Shown: positions 42,001 to 48,513 of the stretch, piece by piece
How the letters are laid out: each line of letters begins with the position of its first letter
Position numbering within the stretch: the first letter of the stretch is position 1
IMG/VR virus record: IMGVR_UViG_3300048836_000712
Coordinates: 1-61,711 of that record
Source of the DNA: a virus
Length of the DNA: 61,711 nt
Strand: one strand, 5' to 3'
Made by a program: the position numbers and the translations under genes
Notes under the pieces: generated by a model
The model's input: the letters and a program-made list of their open reading frames with translations, nothing else
Told to the model about the DNA's origin: nothing
Databases searched by the model: none

Positions 42001-42217
42001 TCTCGGCGGCAGCGATGATCTGTTCGAACGCATTGCGGCCCTTCGCGCTGGTGCCGGAGATTGCGTCATCGATGAACCACCGCACGATGCGGTAGCCATG
42101 CTCCTTGGCCCATTTCTCGACGTAGGCCTGCTGGTCGGGGATCGAGCGCTCCTGCATGTCGGTGCTGCGGCGGGCGTAGCCGACCGCAGGGATGCCACTA
42201 GAATTACGAGTAGCCAT
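39071..42217 (-). CDS. Serine integrase (Element 3) fused in frame to terminase large subunit C-terminal half
   Basis: 1048 residues from ATG 42217 (SD AAGGGAAG upstream). Residues 1-584 are a large serine integrase: resolvase start AVGYARRSTDMQERSIPDQQ (Ser18 nucleophile), recombinase domain, zinc-ribbon CKRCG...YTCSGYH...CG and coiled coil. Residue 584 is Asp, codon GAC 40468-40466. From 585 on it is terminase: DPQTDESARSLSQCATREG, then nuclease acidic residues in MFIDVQANLLFFVV, RCLIDANWGSSTDVVYQF and DNHWFDGLVG. No stop or frameshift separates them. Element 3 has inserted in frame; the native integrase tail lies at 50783-50872. The fusion cannot be a working terminase since the ATPase half is 8 kb away. 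Confidence 0.9.
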   Translation of the reverse strand: MATRNSSGIPAVGYARRSTDMQERSIPDQQAYVEKWAKEHGYRIVRWFIDDAISGTSAKGRNAFEQIIAAAENGRDFDTILCYDISRFSRGGTNETGYYLHRLRLAGVDVVFTADGIPEGDEGELIQGVKSWQARQYSVKLARDSIRGQISNIRERKSAPGGQPPYGYDKQHVTPDGKVVRTLRWMADGSKLEFDAEGKLVRTIAGDVYVAKAKGDIVRYTPSTPEHVQAIQRMFDLSAKGYGFKYIAERFNEEGVPTMFGFKWNTSNIAQMLRSPVYYGALAYNKRTSGSLFSMDANGKLKAKKGKRGNFKNQESDWIIVPNVHEPLVSKETFDAVQAGILKRRDAGGKARSVRRTLVSTLLVCKRCGMSFTTVRDHRRKPGLGGPYRHYTCSGYHRYGKNVCGLVRIPGPALDEFVLKVIGQVLQGDAKTRKQAIDAFVKSVSKPIAATNASEQRRELDQINRRIKTTVALLADPTFDGLDDIHTVLTELKRKRDALMSQQKASDATTRPALTQQQLRDWASEQLARLDAIAAKAEITLADRQLVEAFVQRIEIEPDANTGTIILYADLQSAFASTQVVGGDDPQTDESARSLSQCATREGILAGAILGLAGPGKKISGIMPCTVIRPGDMADNILSRDKHPEWNGERTKMVYSFPVEEKKWQRYGELRGESLRAHGDIRLATEFYAADREAMDAGAEIAWPERFNHDELSAIQHAMNLRLQDEAAFFAEYQNEPLPAETSESEELSADQIASKTNRMQRRAVPVGCNHVTMFIDVQANLLFFVVAAWEDDFTGYVIDYGTFPDQQRPYFTLRDARLTLPLATKASGIEGAIYAGLEQLTTSYLGREWRRDDGAMLRVERCLIDANWGSSTDVVYQFCRQSAHAGVVMPSHGRFVGASSQPFSEYKRRPGDRVGHNWRMPNVAGKRAVRHVVYDTNFWKTFVHARLVVPMGDRGCLSIFGDGPEQHRLFVEHLTSEYRVKTEGRGRTVDEWKMRPERGDNHWFDGLVGCAAAASIQGAVLAGAGGAVQPVKRERISFAELQRRKHL
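40466..40468. other. Attachment core of Element 3 (integrase side)
   Basis: GAC on the minus strand. On one side is the integrase sequence CAGGTCGTGGGAGGG, on the other the terminase sequence GATCCGCAGACCGAC. The matching core is at 50873-50875. The core is a codon (Asp) in both proteins and frame is kept. The shared core is only three bases, so the precise crossover within it is uncertain. Confidence 0.75.
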
Positions 42218-42405
42218 TGCTTCCCTTTCCAATACAAAGGGTGGTCTTGGTCAGAGCCGCTTCGGCGTTGCGCGTCCGAGCGGCTCGTTTCGTTCACGAA
42301 CCACCACAGTTACCAGGACATCGCCGCAGTCATCCAGCCGGTACCAGCGCGCGCGGGTGGCCTGCGTTCGCGTCGCCGGGCCGGTCGGACGAGCGGTCCA
42401 ACCGT

Positions 42406-42430
42406 AAGAAAAGGCCGCGTCGTGCGGCCT
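42406..42430 (-). terminator. Rho-independent terminator, minus strand
   Basis: AGGCCGC (42412-42418) pairs with GCGGCCT (42424-42430) over five bases; on the minus strand TTTTCTT follows. It lies between the YLPT-type gene and the integrase gene, in the 42218-42459 gap, and would insulate integrase expression from the upstream operon. The rest of that gap has a weak open frame with no start. Confidence 0.75.
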
Positions 42431-42459
42431 CGTGGGCGACGTGGTGGCGAACCGGGGCA

Positions 42460-42693
42460 TCAGATGCCGGCCGTGGTGGCCACTGCGAACTCCCCGTCGC
42501 GCGGGCGGCGCTTGGCCGCACCACGCCAGCCTTTGATCGCGCGGAACAACCGGCACTTGGCGGCGATCTCCCGTTTGGTCGGCAGGTATTCGAGCGTTCC
42601 GTTCGTCGCCCGCGTCCATCGCCCGCGATCTACCCACCGGCCTTCGATCTGCCACTGGCGGACTTGGCCTGTCAACATCTTCTGCTCGTCCAT
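42460..42693 (-). CDS. Small conserved island protein (YLPTxxEI family)
   Basis: 77 residues from ATG 42693 (GGGAGC upstream; a TTG at 42708 is possible). The block NGTLEYLPTKREIAAKC then RLFRAIKGW matches the 6008-6220 protein of Element 1 (YLPTPEEIATTCREIQNGW). A basic C-terminus follows (AAKRRPRDG). The shared small protein, next to an integrase in each island, supports a common origin for the two islands. Function unknown. Confidence 0.65.
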   Translation of the reverse strand: MDEQKMLTGQVRQWQIEGRWVDRGRWTRATNGTLEYLPTKREIAAKCRLFRAIKGWRGAAKRRPRDGEFAVATTAGI

Positions 42694-42814
42694 CGTTCTG
42701 GCTCCCAATTATGTGGTTTCGGCGGGCGGCCATTCCGCCCGCGGGAGTCACACAGGAGCCAGCAGTTCCGAAACATTGCAAGTCAATCGCTGCCAAATTG
42801 CTGAAGATTTTCAT

Positions 42815-43051
42815 CTAGGCTTCATCCTCGTCGACAAGTTCCGCCAGGGCGTCGTTCCACGGCAATCGGCCATCGCGGATCGCGGCCTCGATCCGTTTGA
42901 AGAACCGCCATTCCCACAGCGGGACGATGGCGACGTCCTCGCGCTTGTACCGCCGCACGATGATCGGCTCGTCCGTATTCGCCACGTGCTGGCAGGCGAT
43001 GCCCAGCCCGTCACGAAGGTGCGTAATGCTCATCTGGTGTTCGGTGGCCAT
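42815..43051 (-). CDS. Phd/YefM-like antitoxin-type small protein
   Basis: 78 residues: MSITHLRDGLGIACQHVANT, then DEPIIVRRYKREDVAIVPLW and EWRFFKRIEAAIRDGRL. The strand-turn-strand around PIIVRR and VAIVPLWEW resembles prevent-host-death antitoxins (pxxIt..g..vAvlvs..ey). No toxin gene lies next to it. It could be a stand-alone regulator. Assignment is tentative. Confidence 0.5.
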   Translation of the reverse strand: MATEHQMSITHLRDGLGIACQHVANTDEPIIVRRYKREDVAIVPLWEWRFFKRIEAAIRDGRLPWNDALAELVDEDEA

Positions 43052-43279
43052 AAAAATTCGGACATGTACAAGAATAAAACACTGTCCTGATTTGCGACTG
43101 TTCCCGCACGCCTCGGGAAGACGGCCTCGGCGGGGAAGTACCTACGCGACTGTCCGGTTCGAATAGTGACCACCTGGCCCGACCATACGCCACACGGGCC
43201 AACGTGGCGCGACGGGTGGCCTCGGTCGTACCCATCAACCTCGCGTGCTTGCGCTTCGCGCGCTACGCATACAACCCGG

Positions 43280-43310
43280 CCCCGGGCGTGCGTTCGCGCA
43301 CGCACCGGGG
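43280..43310. promoter_or_regulatory. Very stable hairpin with TTCG loop
   Basis: CCCCGG plus GCGTGCG (43280-43292) pair with CGCACGC and CCGGGG (43297-43310) with one bulged A; the loop is TTCG. It lies 40 bases past the helicase stop in the 43052-43349 gap, so it may protect or end the helicase mRNA, although no T-run follows. The remainder of this gap shows no gene. Confidence 0.5.
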
Positions 43311-43349
43311 GGGTACGGGGGGGCGCGCGTACAGAACACACAAAGCGCA

Positions 43350-44960
43350 TCACCTCTCCTCCGGTTGCGGTTCGGTGGCGAACTGCACTGGATGGGTAGC
43401 ACCGAATTTCCAGCGGTGAATCAACCCCTGCGACTCGGCCTGCTTGAGCAGCTTGGTCGCCTTGCGTTCCGACAAGCCGGCATCCATCGCCGCCTGCGTG
43501 AGGGCCAGGATCGTGGCCGGCGTCGAGCCGACGAACGACTCGGCGAACCGCTCGACGTCCCACTCAGGCTTGGCCGGCGCGTCGGGGGCGACGGGTTTGG
43601 GTTCCTTGCGCCGTCGCGGGCGCTCAGGCCGCAGGTCGGCCGGGTCGAGCGAGTCGTCGGGGGTCCAGACGGGAAACGTCCACCGCAAGCAGCGCGGCGA
43701 CAACGGGGGCCAGGACCGAACGGCAGCATCGAGCACGACCACGTCGTCCTGCTCATGCGGCCGCAGGATCAGGTGGGTATCGGTGGCCCGCGACTGCGAG
43801 CCCGCGCCGGCCCCGACGTCGGTCACGCTCTTGCCCGACTGGTTCCCCTTGCTGCTGTGATGCACCAGCGCGAAGGCGCACCCCAAGCGGGCCGCGAACG
43901 AGTCCAGCACGTTGTAGACCTGGGCCATCGTCCCGTTGTCGTTCTCGTCGGTGTCGCGCGGCATGAATCTGTAAAATGCATCGAGCACCACGAGCTTGAA
44001 CCGGCCCGGCGGCAACTGCTGGAAGTATTCCCCCAGGCCGAAGATGTCCTTGAGCCGGCCCCGCATGTTGGCGACGAACACGCGGTCGGCGACTTCCTCG
44101 AGCACAACGTCGCGGGCCTGCATCACCTTGGGGATGCGATGGGCGCTCGTCTCGCGGTGCAATTCGTTGTCGACGATCAGCACGTCCCCCCGCTCACACG
44201 CGAACGTATCAAGCCAGGAGCGTCCGGTGGCGACCGCCAGGGCCAGATCGGTCACGAGCCAACTCTTGCCGACTTTGCTGGTTGCGATCACGTTCATGGT
44301 TTCCCCTTCCCGCAGTAGGCCGTGAATCACCGGCCGGCGCAGGTCGGGGTTCTCGTTGATCAGTTGGCGAAGGCTCTTGACCGCCAGGGAAAGGGGCAGG
44401 TTGTTGGCCTTCGCCTCTTCCTTGGCGACTTGTTCGAGGCGGTCGAGCAAGGCGCGGCGCTCGGGGTCGATGCACTCCTCCGGCGCGGGCGGGCCCTTGA
44501 TCGTGGCCGGGTTGATTTCCGCGCCGGCCCACCGCCGCACCCGCTCGGCCCAAGGTTGCATCACCAGCAGGCGAATTGCCTCATCGAGAACTCCCCGGTC
44601 CTCGAACTTCTCCCAGCACTGGGCGGCAAGCTCGAAGGCCTGGACGCGGCCCCGATGGCGGGCGGCCTCAACGTCGTGCCCCGCGCGGTAGAGCACCTGC
44701 TCGGAATCGAATTCGGGATTCCCGTACAGCGCGGCGCTGGGAACCAGCACCTCGGCGCGCTCGCGGGCGTTGCGGCGATCCTGCCAGGCGGCTTCAATCA
44801 ATTCGCAGTCGGGGATGTCCCACTCCGCGACGACGTTCGCCGCCTCTACGAAGGCGGATCGATAGGCCCGCTCCGCTTCCATCAACAGAGGCGTGGAGGA
44901 AAAATCGGGACCGTCGTTGTAGAACCGCACCGTGTCAGCCGGCAGCGTCAGCGTTGGCAT
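43350..44960 (-). CDS. RepA-like AAA ATPase/helicase (Element 3)
   Basis: 536 residues from ATG 44960, preceded by GGAGG; the open frame continues upstream but that part is poor. N-terminal about 180 residues are helical (PLLMEAERAYRSAFVEAANV). The ATPase domain has Walker A VIATSKVGKSWLVTDLAL at about 225, Walker B FKLVVLDAFYRFMP at about 310 and the sensor LGCAFALVHHSSKGNQSGKS at about 350, the AAA_25/RepA hexameric helicase pattern. The C-terminal 100 residues look like a winged helix. Probably drives element replication after excision. Overlaps the 58-residue gene by 26 bases. Confidence 0.85.
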   Translation of the reverse strand: MPTLTLPADTVRFYNDGPDFSSTPLLMEAERAYRSAFVEAANVVAEWDIPDCELIEAAWQDRRNARERAEVLVPSAALYGNPEFDSEQVLYRAGHDVEAARHRGRVQAFELAAQCWEKFEDRGVLDEAIRLLVMQPWAERVRRWAGAEINPATIKGPPAPEECIDPERRALLDRLEQVAKEEAKANNLPLSLAVKSLRQLINENPDLRRPVIHGLLREGETMNVIATSKVGKSWLVTDLALAVATGRSWLDTFACERGDVLIVDNELHRETSAHRIPKVMQARDVVLEEVADRVFVANMRGRLKDIFGLGEYFQQLPPGRFKLVVLDAFYRFMPRDTDENDNGTMAQVYNVLDSFAARLGCAFALVHHSSKGNQSGKSVTDVGAGAGSQSRATDTHLILRPHEQDDVVVLDAAVRSWPPLSPRCLRWTFPVWTPDDSLDPADLRPERPRRRKEPKPVAPDAPAKPEWDVERFAESFVGSTPATILALTQAAMDAGLSERKATKLLKQAESQGLIHRWKFGATHPVQFATEPQPEER

Positions 44961-45111
44961 GCTCGCCCTCCATCCGCTTTGCTTCCCACTGGGCGAGCAG
45001 CCAAGCGGCGAGCGCCTCGACGCGCCGTTGGCGATAATCCTCATTCTCTTGGGGCGCGCAAAACGCCACGCGCACGTCGTAGTTGCCGACGCGCTCCGTC
45101 GTTTCGGGCAT
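44935..45111 (-). CDS. 58-residue protein overlapping the helicase start
   Basis: MPETTERVGNYDVRVAFCAP, then QENEDYRQRRVEALAAWLLA and QWEAKRMEGEH. ATG 45111 follows AAAGGAGGA, one of the best ribosome sites in the window, eight bases upstream. Its 3' end overlaps the helicase ATG in another frame, giving translational coupling. Short but composition and ribosome site are convincing. Function unknown. Confidence 0.6.
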   Translation of the reverse strand: MPETTERVGNYDVRVAFCAPQENEDYRQRRVEALAAWLLAQWEAKRMEGEHANADAAG

Positions 45112-45165
45112 GACCGTTCCTCCTTTGCCGAGTGCTGCGGGAAGCAGCGAGAGGGGCGCGGCGGC

Positions 45166-45185
45166 CCGCAGGGGTCTGCCTGCGG
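45166..45185. promoter_or_regulatory. Hairpin between capsid and helicase genes
   Basis: CCGCAGG (45166-45172) pairs with CCTGCGG (45179-45185). It lies in the 171-base gap between the capsid stop and the 58-residue gene. No T-run, so perhaps an mRNA processing or attenuation structure. Confidence 0.35.
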
Positions 45186-45282
45186 ACCGCGGTCGCCAAG
45201 CGGCGAGGTCGGTCGGTGGATCGGTAGGTTGGTTCGGTGGGGGGCGGTTGGATGACTACGGGTATCCCGAAGTGAGAAGCGA

Positions 45283-46590
45283 TCAGGCTTCCCCCTTGGC
45301 CTTGTAGGCGGCACGGTGATCGGCCAGGGCCGCACCGAAATCGTGATACACCCGCCACGATGCGGCCAGCGTGTTGGGGTCGGCATCGAACCCGAAGAAC
45401 TCGACGGTGGGGGACTGCTTCCCTTGGAGGAACGCAACCACCAGCGCGGCGTCCGCCGGGCCGGCGAACAGATACCACGCCTTGCCGCTCGTGCCGTCGA
45501 ACCGCTCGTCGTTCGACAGACGCGGCTCGACCTCTAGCGACACCGAATTCTTCAGCGCGTTGCCGGTCGGCAGGTCGTTGTTGGCCCGCTGGATGAAGTC
45601 GCTGAGCAGCAACTCCTTGGCGGTCTGTTGCAACTCCGGCGGCACCAGGAGCGTGCGCGGCCGGATGTCGAGGTCGCGGTTCTCGTCGTCCCGTTGCGCC
45701 AGCATCTTGGCGATGCCGGCGGCGAGCGAAGTCGAACCGAGCACCGTCCCCGCGCCGGCGTCGTAGTTGCCGTGGCCGGTGCTGAAGAAGTTGCCGGTGT
45801 TCGCCAGCAGCACCTTGTAGACTAGGTCGGAGAGCGAACGCATCGCGGCCCGCCCCAGCGAGCGGGCCGTGTCGTCGAACAGGCTGAGGTCGTCGTTGAT
45901 GATGTCCCGCCGGTCGATGCTGAGCATCTTGGCGAAGGTGTCGATGGAGAAACCGTACATCGCCTCCTTCACCGAGCCGTGCTTGATCTCGCCGCCGGGC
46001 GGAAGCTGCGTCAACTCCCCGGTATCGCTGATGCGGATGCCGGTGTGTTGCTTGAAATCGACGGCCGACTTCACCGAGGCGAAGGCCCGCCAGGTGGCCG
46101 GCGACTCGGTGTAGGACTCGAACAGCAGCTTGTTGGCCGCGTCCCCCAGGGCGGTCGGCAACGAGTAGGTGGAGAGCGCCGCCTTGATCAGCCCGTCGCG
46201 GCCGTGCGGGGCGTCGCGGCCGTCGATTACGAGCGCCGCACGGCACAGATCGACCAGGTTCGTCGCCCGCAGGTCGCGGGCCCGCTGCGCGGCTTCCGGC
46301 CCCAGGTGCTTCTCGGCCAGGTGCTCGCTGTTCATGTGGGCCAGGATCGCCGCCTCGAGCACCAAGCGCGAGGCGGGCTCCTCGCGGGGGTGCGTCGAGA
46401 GCGGGATCGGCCGCCGCGCCCGCAGCACTTCCAGTTCCGTCCGCTGAGCGTCCCAGCCCTCGGCGATGGCCTTGGCTTCGATGTTGCCGAACCGCCCGCC
46501 GCAGGCCTTGCGGATGGCGTGGATGCGAGTCGTTTCCGCCAGGGCGTCGGCCCGAATCTGCTCGGCGGTGAGCGTTTCCGTTTGAGACAT
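45283..46590 (-). CDS. Internal in-frame start: free major capsid protein (Element 3)
   Basis: ATG at 46590 (residue 179 of the fusion) follows AAGGAGC with six bases spacing. Product 435 residues. Same placement as in the other two capsid genes. Confidence 0.65.
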   Translation of the reverse strand: MSQTETLTAEQIRADALAETTRIHAIRKACGGRFGNIEAKAIAEGWDAQRTELEVLRARRPIPLSTHPREEPASRLVLEAAILAHMNSEHLAEKHLGPEAAQRARDLRATNLVDLCRAALVIDGRDAPHGRDGLIKAALSTYSLPTALGDAANKLLFESYTESPATWRAFASVKSAVDFKQHTGIRISDTGELTQLPPGGEIKHGSVKEAMYGFSIDTFAKMLSIDRRDIINDDLSLFDDTARSLGRAAMRSLSDLVYKVLLANTGNFFSTGHGNYDAGAGTVLGSTSLAAGIAKMLAQRDDENRDLDIRPRTLLVPPELQQTAKELLLSDFIQRANNDLPTGNALKNSVSLEVEPRLSNDERFDGTSGKAWYLFAGPADAALVVAFLQGKQSPTVEFFGFDADPNTLAASWRVYHDFGAALADHRAAYKAKGEA

Positions 46591-47124
46591 GTTTTGCTCC
46601 TTCCCGTTGGCCGCAATCGAGACCGACGTACCGGCGTCGGCCCCGATGGCGACGATGCTGACCTCCCGCAGCACGCCCGCACGCACGAGCGTGAACCCGC
46701 TGGCCGGCGCTTTGAGGGCGCGGCCGTTGACCTCCACCGTCTCGCCGCCCCGCACCCGCTGGTAGTCGGTGGGTGCGACGCCGACCGATGCCTGGAAGCG
46801 GAACCCGCCCTTGGCCAGATCGACCACTTGGCGAGCCGCATCCGTTGAAGGCGTGATGGTGCCTTGCACCAGCAACTTGCCGTTGGCGACCACCGCTTTG
46901 CCATGCCCAACAATGCCGGCTAGCGAAGCATTGTGATCGGCCAGGATGCTCACCTGCTCGGCCGAGGCGTCGATGCCGCCGAGTTCAATGGCAACCGGGC
47001 CCCAGCCGGGCACAACCATCAGTCCGCCGGTATAGGCGACGATGCTCACCGCCGGCGACTTGCCCGTTGCCTGAATCTCGACCTCTGCGGCCGAGAGCAA
47101 AAGTTCATCAATTGCAACGGTCAT
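45283..47124 (-). CDS. Prohead protease-major capsid protein fusion (Element 3)
   Basis: 613 residues, ATG 47124 overlapping the upstream stop by four bases. Protease 1-178: His in ILADHNASLAGIVGHGKA, Ser in FRFQASVGVAP, LREVSIVAIGADAGTS. Capsid 179-613: TALGDAANKLLFESYTESPA, GEIKHGSVKEAMY, FAKMLSIDRRDIINDDLSLF, TLLVPPELQQTAKELL, KAWYLFAGP and a final WRVYHDFGAALADH. The third copy of the same fusion in the window, but distinct from the other two at most positions. It is expected to make a capsid shell; no partner portal or terminase is in Element 3. Confidence 0.9.
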   Translation of the reverse strand: MTVAIDELLLSAAEVEIQATGKSPAVSIVAYTGGLMVVPGWGPVAIELGGIDASAEQVSILADHNASLAGIVGHGKAVVANGKLLVQGTITPSTDAARQVVDLAKGGFRFQASVGVAPTDYQRVRGGETVEVNGRALKAPASGFTLVRAGVLREVSIVAIGADAGTSVSIAANGKEQNMSQTETLTAEQIRADALAETTRIHAIRKACGGRFGNIEAKAIAEGWDAQRTELEVLRARRPIPLSTHPREEPASRLVLEAAILAHMNSEHLAEKHLGPEAAQRARDLRATNLVDLCRAALVIDGRDAPHGRDGLIKAALSTYSLPTALGDAANKLLFESYTESPATWRAFASVKSAVDFKQHTGIRISDTGELTQLPPGGEIKHGSVKEAMYGFSIDTFAKMLSIDRRDIINDDLSLFDDTARSLGRAAMRSLSDLVYKVLLANTGNFFSTGHGNYDAGAGTVLGSTSLAAGIAKMLAQRDDENRDLDIRPRTLLVPPELQQTAKELLLSDFIQRANNDLPTGNALKNSVSLEVEPRLSNDERFDGTSGKAWYLFAGPADAALVVAFLQGKQSPTVEFFGFDADPNTLAASWRVYHDFGAALADHRAAYKAKGEA

Positions 47125-47723
47125 TTCACCACCTCCTGGGGCTCAAGCTTAGCGCCCTTGGGGTAAAACCAGACGTAGGCGTAATCATCAGGGTCTTCGG
47201 CGGGTTCGATCACCGTCGCCAGTCCCAACGGGTCAAAACTCAACCCGACGCTAACGCCGTAGCGCGCGGCGGCGACGCGATGTGCTTTGACACATTGGCC
47301 AAATCGCAGATTGCATACCCAGCAGAAGTGCGTCCACGAACCCCAGTACTCATGCTCATAGAGCCATTCGGCGGCTGCATCGATGTCCTCCTTCTCCCAG
47401 AACATGATGTGGATGGACGGAACGTAATCGACGTTGCCCTGGTCGTCGGTCACCAGCGAGTGTCCGCGGCGGGGATTGCAGATGCCCCGCTCGACTAGGT
47501 GCTGCAGCATCGGCTCGTCGCACTTGAGCCCGCGCAGCCGCAGCTCGCGGAACGCTCCTTCGGTGTGCTTCGGGTACTGGAGCGACGAACTCGAGTTGTA
47601 ATGGTTCGGATTGGGAATGTCCGAACCGGGCAACAAACTGATCAGGTGATTGAAGTCTTCCCGCAGCCAGTAGTAGCGCTTCTTGCTTTCCTGCCGCGCG
47701 GGCAGTTCGTCAGTCAGCTTTGG
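47121..47723 (-). CDS. Hypothetical protein before the Element 3 capsid gene
   Basis: 200 residues from ATG 47723. ESKKRYYWLREDFNHLISLL, then a Cys/His region WTHFCWVCNLRFGQCVKAHR at about 150 that could bind a metal, and DDYAYVWFYPKGAKLEP near the end. A FWEKEDIDAAAEWLYEHEYW stretch is helical. Between the sigma factor (start overlaps its stop by 14 bases) and the capsid gene. I do not recognise the family. It could be a connector or regulator; not assignable. Confidence 0.65.
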   Translation of the reverse strand, partial: PKLTDELPARQESKKRYYWLREDFNHLISLLPGSDIPNPNHYNSSSSLQYPKHTEGAFRELRLRGLKCDEPMLQHLVERGICNPRRGHSLVTDDQGNVDYVPSIHIMFWEKEDIDAAAEWLYEHEYWGSWTHFCWVCNLRFGQCVKAHRVAAARYGVSVGLSFDPLGLATVIEPAEDPDDYAYVWFYPKGAKLEPQEVVK

Positions 47724-48261
47724 CATTCTTGTGCTCCTTTCGTAGTGCTTCCAATTCTCGTTCCACGGTCCGCAAGCCGATGCTGAGTTCGTCAGCAATC
47801 TCGGCGTTGGAATAGCCCGCCATGCGCAGGCCGATGACCTTGCGCCGGCGCGGCGGCAATGACGCGAGATAGTCGTTGAGTCGAGCTATCTCGGCGGGGT
47901 CGCCCTGCGCCCGTTCGTGCCGCGAGGGGGTGTCCCAAGCACGAACGGCGTCTTCACTCCAGAGATTCCCTGATTGGTCGATGGATGGGCTGGTGAGTAG
48001 GTCGGATTGGGATTTCGGTTCGTGGCGTCGTTGGGATCGATAGTCGCGGAACAAGTTTGAGATGCGGGCGACCATGCGGTTCTTGGCCAGACCAAGGTCG
48101 CCTTCGTCTTGCCAGACCTGCCAGCCGGCAAGGAACAGGTCTTGCGCCGCGTCTTCCATGCGGTGCTCGTCCCAGTTCAGTTGGCGTCGCCTCTTCAGCT
48201 TCCGCACCAAGGCTTGGGCGAACTTGAAAAGGTCTTCAGGACTATCGCGTTCTTCAACCAT
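47710..48261 (-). CDS. Sigma-70-family (ECF-type) RNA polymerase sigma factor
   Basis: 183 residues from ATG 48261, with GGAGGA close upstream. Region 2 pattern: EHRMEDAAQDLFLAGWQVWQ and ARISNLFRDYRSQRR; region 4: LASLPPRRRKVIGLRMAGYS then NAEIADELSIGLRTVERELE, a clear sigma helix-turn-helix. Missing regions 1 and 3, as in ECF sigmas. First gene of the minus-strand operon, so it probably directs polymerase to Element 3 genes (or helper late genes). No anti-sigma factor is visible next to it. Confidence 0.85.
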   Translation of the reverse strand: MVEERDSPEDLFKFAQALVRKLKRRRQLNWDEHRMEDAAQDLFLAGWQVWQDEGDLGLAKNRMVARISNLFRDYRSQRRHEPKSQSDLLTSPSIDQSGNLWSEDAVRAWDTPSRHERAQGDPAEIARLNDYLASLPPRRRKVIGLRMAGYSNAEIADELSIGLRTVERELEALRKEHKNAKAD

Positions 48262-48513
48262 TCGTCCTCCATCGAGGCCATCATCGGCCCCTATCCAACT
48301 AATCCACGCGAGGGCGTCGGAACCCGCCAAGGATTTTCCGCTCGCGGGCACCGTGCCCGTCTAACCCCTTATTTCCTGCGGCAGGGCGAGTTCGTAAAAG
48401 CACGGCCGGAAAATTTTCTCCCACGCCCTTGACAGATGATTGTGCGGAGATACCTGATCGGCTAAAATTCGTCCAACTATTGAGGGATCGATTCTTCTTA
48501 CCGAGGTTGGAAC

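Noticed and set aside
39071-42217. Integrase-terminase fusion as an assembly chimera
   Set aside because: The missing terminase half is present at the other end of the same island with a matching core codon, both reading frames are kept, and removing the island restores both genes. A random join would not do this.
42218-42459. Small minus-strand protein ending ...RNEPLGRATPKRL
   Set aside because: The end reads like protein, but the frame has no start codon after the 42406 terminator, so it is unlikely to be expressed.
48429-48468. TTGACA upstream of the transglutaminase-like gene as a sigma-70 promoter
   Set aside because: TTGACA (48429-48434) is present, but the best -10 match (TAAAAT at 48463) is 28 bases away, too far for a normal promoter.
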